From: Prosapia bicincta
Lineage: Eukaryota > Arthropoda > Insecta > Hemiptera > Cercopidae
Length of the DNA stretch: 64,000 nucleotides
Assembly: GCA_036971475.1 (NCBI GenBank)
Contig: JBAIZL010000004.1
Span: 68,082,010-68,146,009 of the forward strand
Direction: 5' to 3'
A program made the translations under genes and the position numbers. Positions 63,991-64,000 of the stretch are shown piece after piece (position 1 is the first letter of the stretch; every line of letters starts with the position of its first letter). The notes under the pieces are model-generated. The model was not told where the DNA came from, made no database searches, and saw only the letters and a program-made list of their open reading frames with translations.

Positions 63991-64000
63991 ATATGCACAA

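Overview
This window looks like a stretch of AT-rich, repeat-laden animal nuclear genome, most likely from an arthropod and perhaps a hemipteran insect. The evidence is a spliced eukaryotic host gene, Tigger/pogo, Harbinger and hAT DNA transposons, Helitrons, non-LTR and Ty3-type retroelement relics, and very long TA/CA microsatellites. The species call is inference; no mitochondrial or rRNA marker is present.

The only confidently recognised host gene is the 3' end of SCYL2 (SCY1-like pseudokinase 2) on the + strand: a coding exon at 1200-1334 and the terminal exon at 3559-4030. They are separated by a 2.2 kb intron that carries a decayed Ty3/gypsy integrase and a foldback repeat. One unidentified 113-codon open frame (15311-15652) may be an exon or a retrocopy fragment. 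Several GC-richer patches (22140, 23850, 36510, 51400, 63790) look like promoters or first exons of genes lying outside the window.

Layout. 1-4 kb: SCYL2 3' end. 4.8-8.8 kb: a TIR-bounded unit with a frameshifted coding relic, its partial duplicate, and a Tigger deletion derivative. 9.0-11.5 kb: a 2.54 kb Tigger/pogo element with intact ends and a transposase broken by three small lesions. 11.6-17.8 kb: non-LTR RNase H relics and two long palindromes. 18-26 kb: mostly featureless AT-rich DNA with microsatellites. 27-32 kb: a cluster of DNA transposons (hAT relics, a TA-flanked MITE, a Harbinger deletion derivative 10 bp from that MITE). 35.7-51.0 kb: three unrelated tandem arrays, namely a 34-bp minisatellite, a 56-bp purine-rich array and a 12.1 kb array of about 88 copies of a 136/139-bp satellite with higher-order repeats. 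51.8-53.7 kb: tandem 641-bp units with inverted hammerhead-like motifs. 54.0-58.3 kb: head-to-tail Helitrons plus relics of Helitron Rep/helicase on the - strand. 59.9-60.7 kb: a second Harbinger deletion derivative. 61.7-63.1 kb: a TC-rich satellite. 63.8 kb to the end: a promoter-like region.

No operon-like or clearly new protein-coding system is visible. The most distinctive signals are (i) a recurring foldback architecture in several repeat families whose arms carry a CTGA[A/T]GA-stem-GAAA core, resembling hammerhead ribozymes of Penelope-like elements; (ii) nested periodicity in the 12 kb satellite; (iii) one repeat family that carries a long TA microsatellite at a fixed internal position; and (iv) DNA transposons whose breakpoints and target duplications can be read to the base. 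Coordinates of relics are approximate to about 10-30 bp unless stated.
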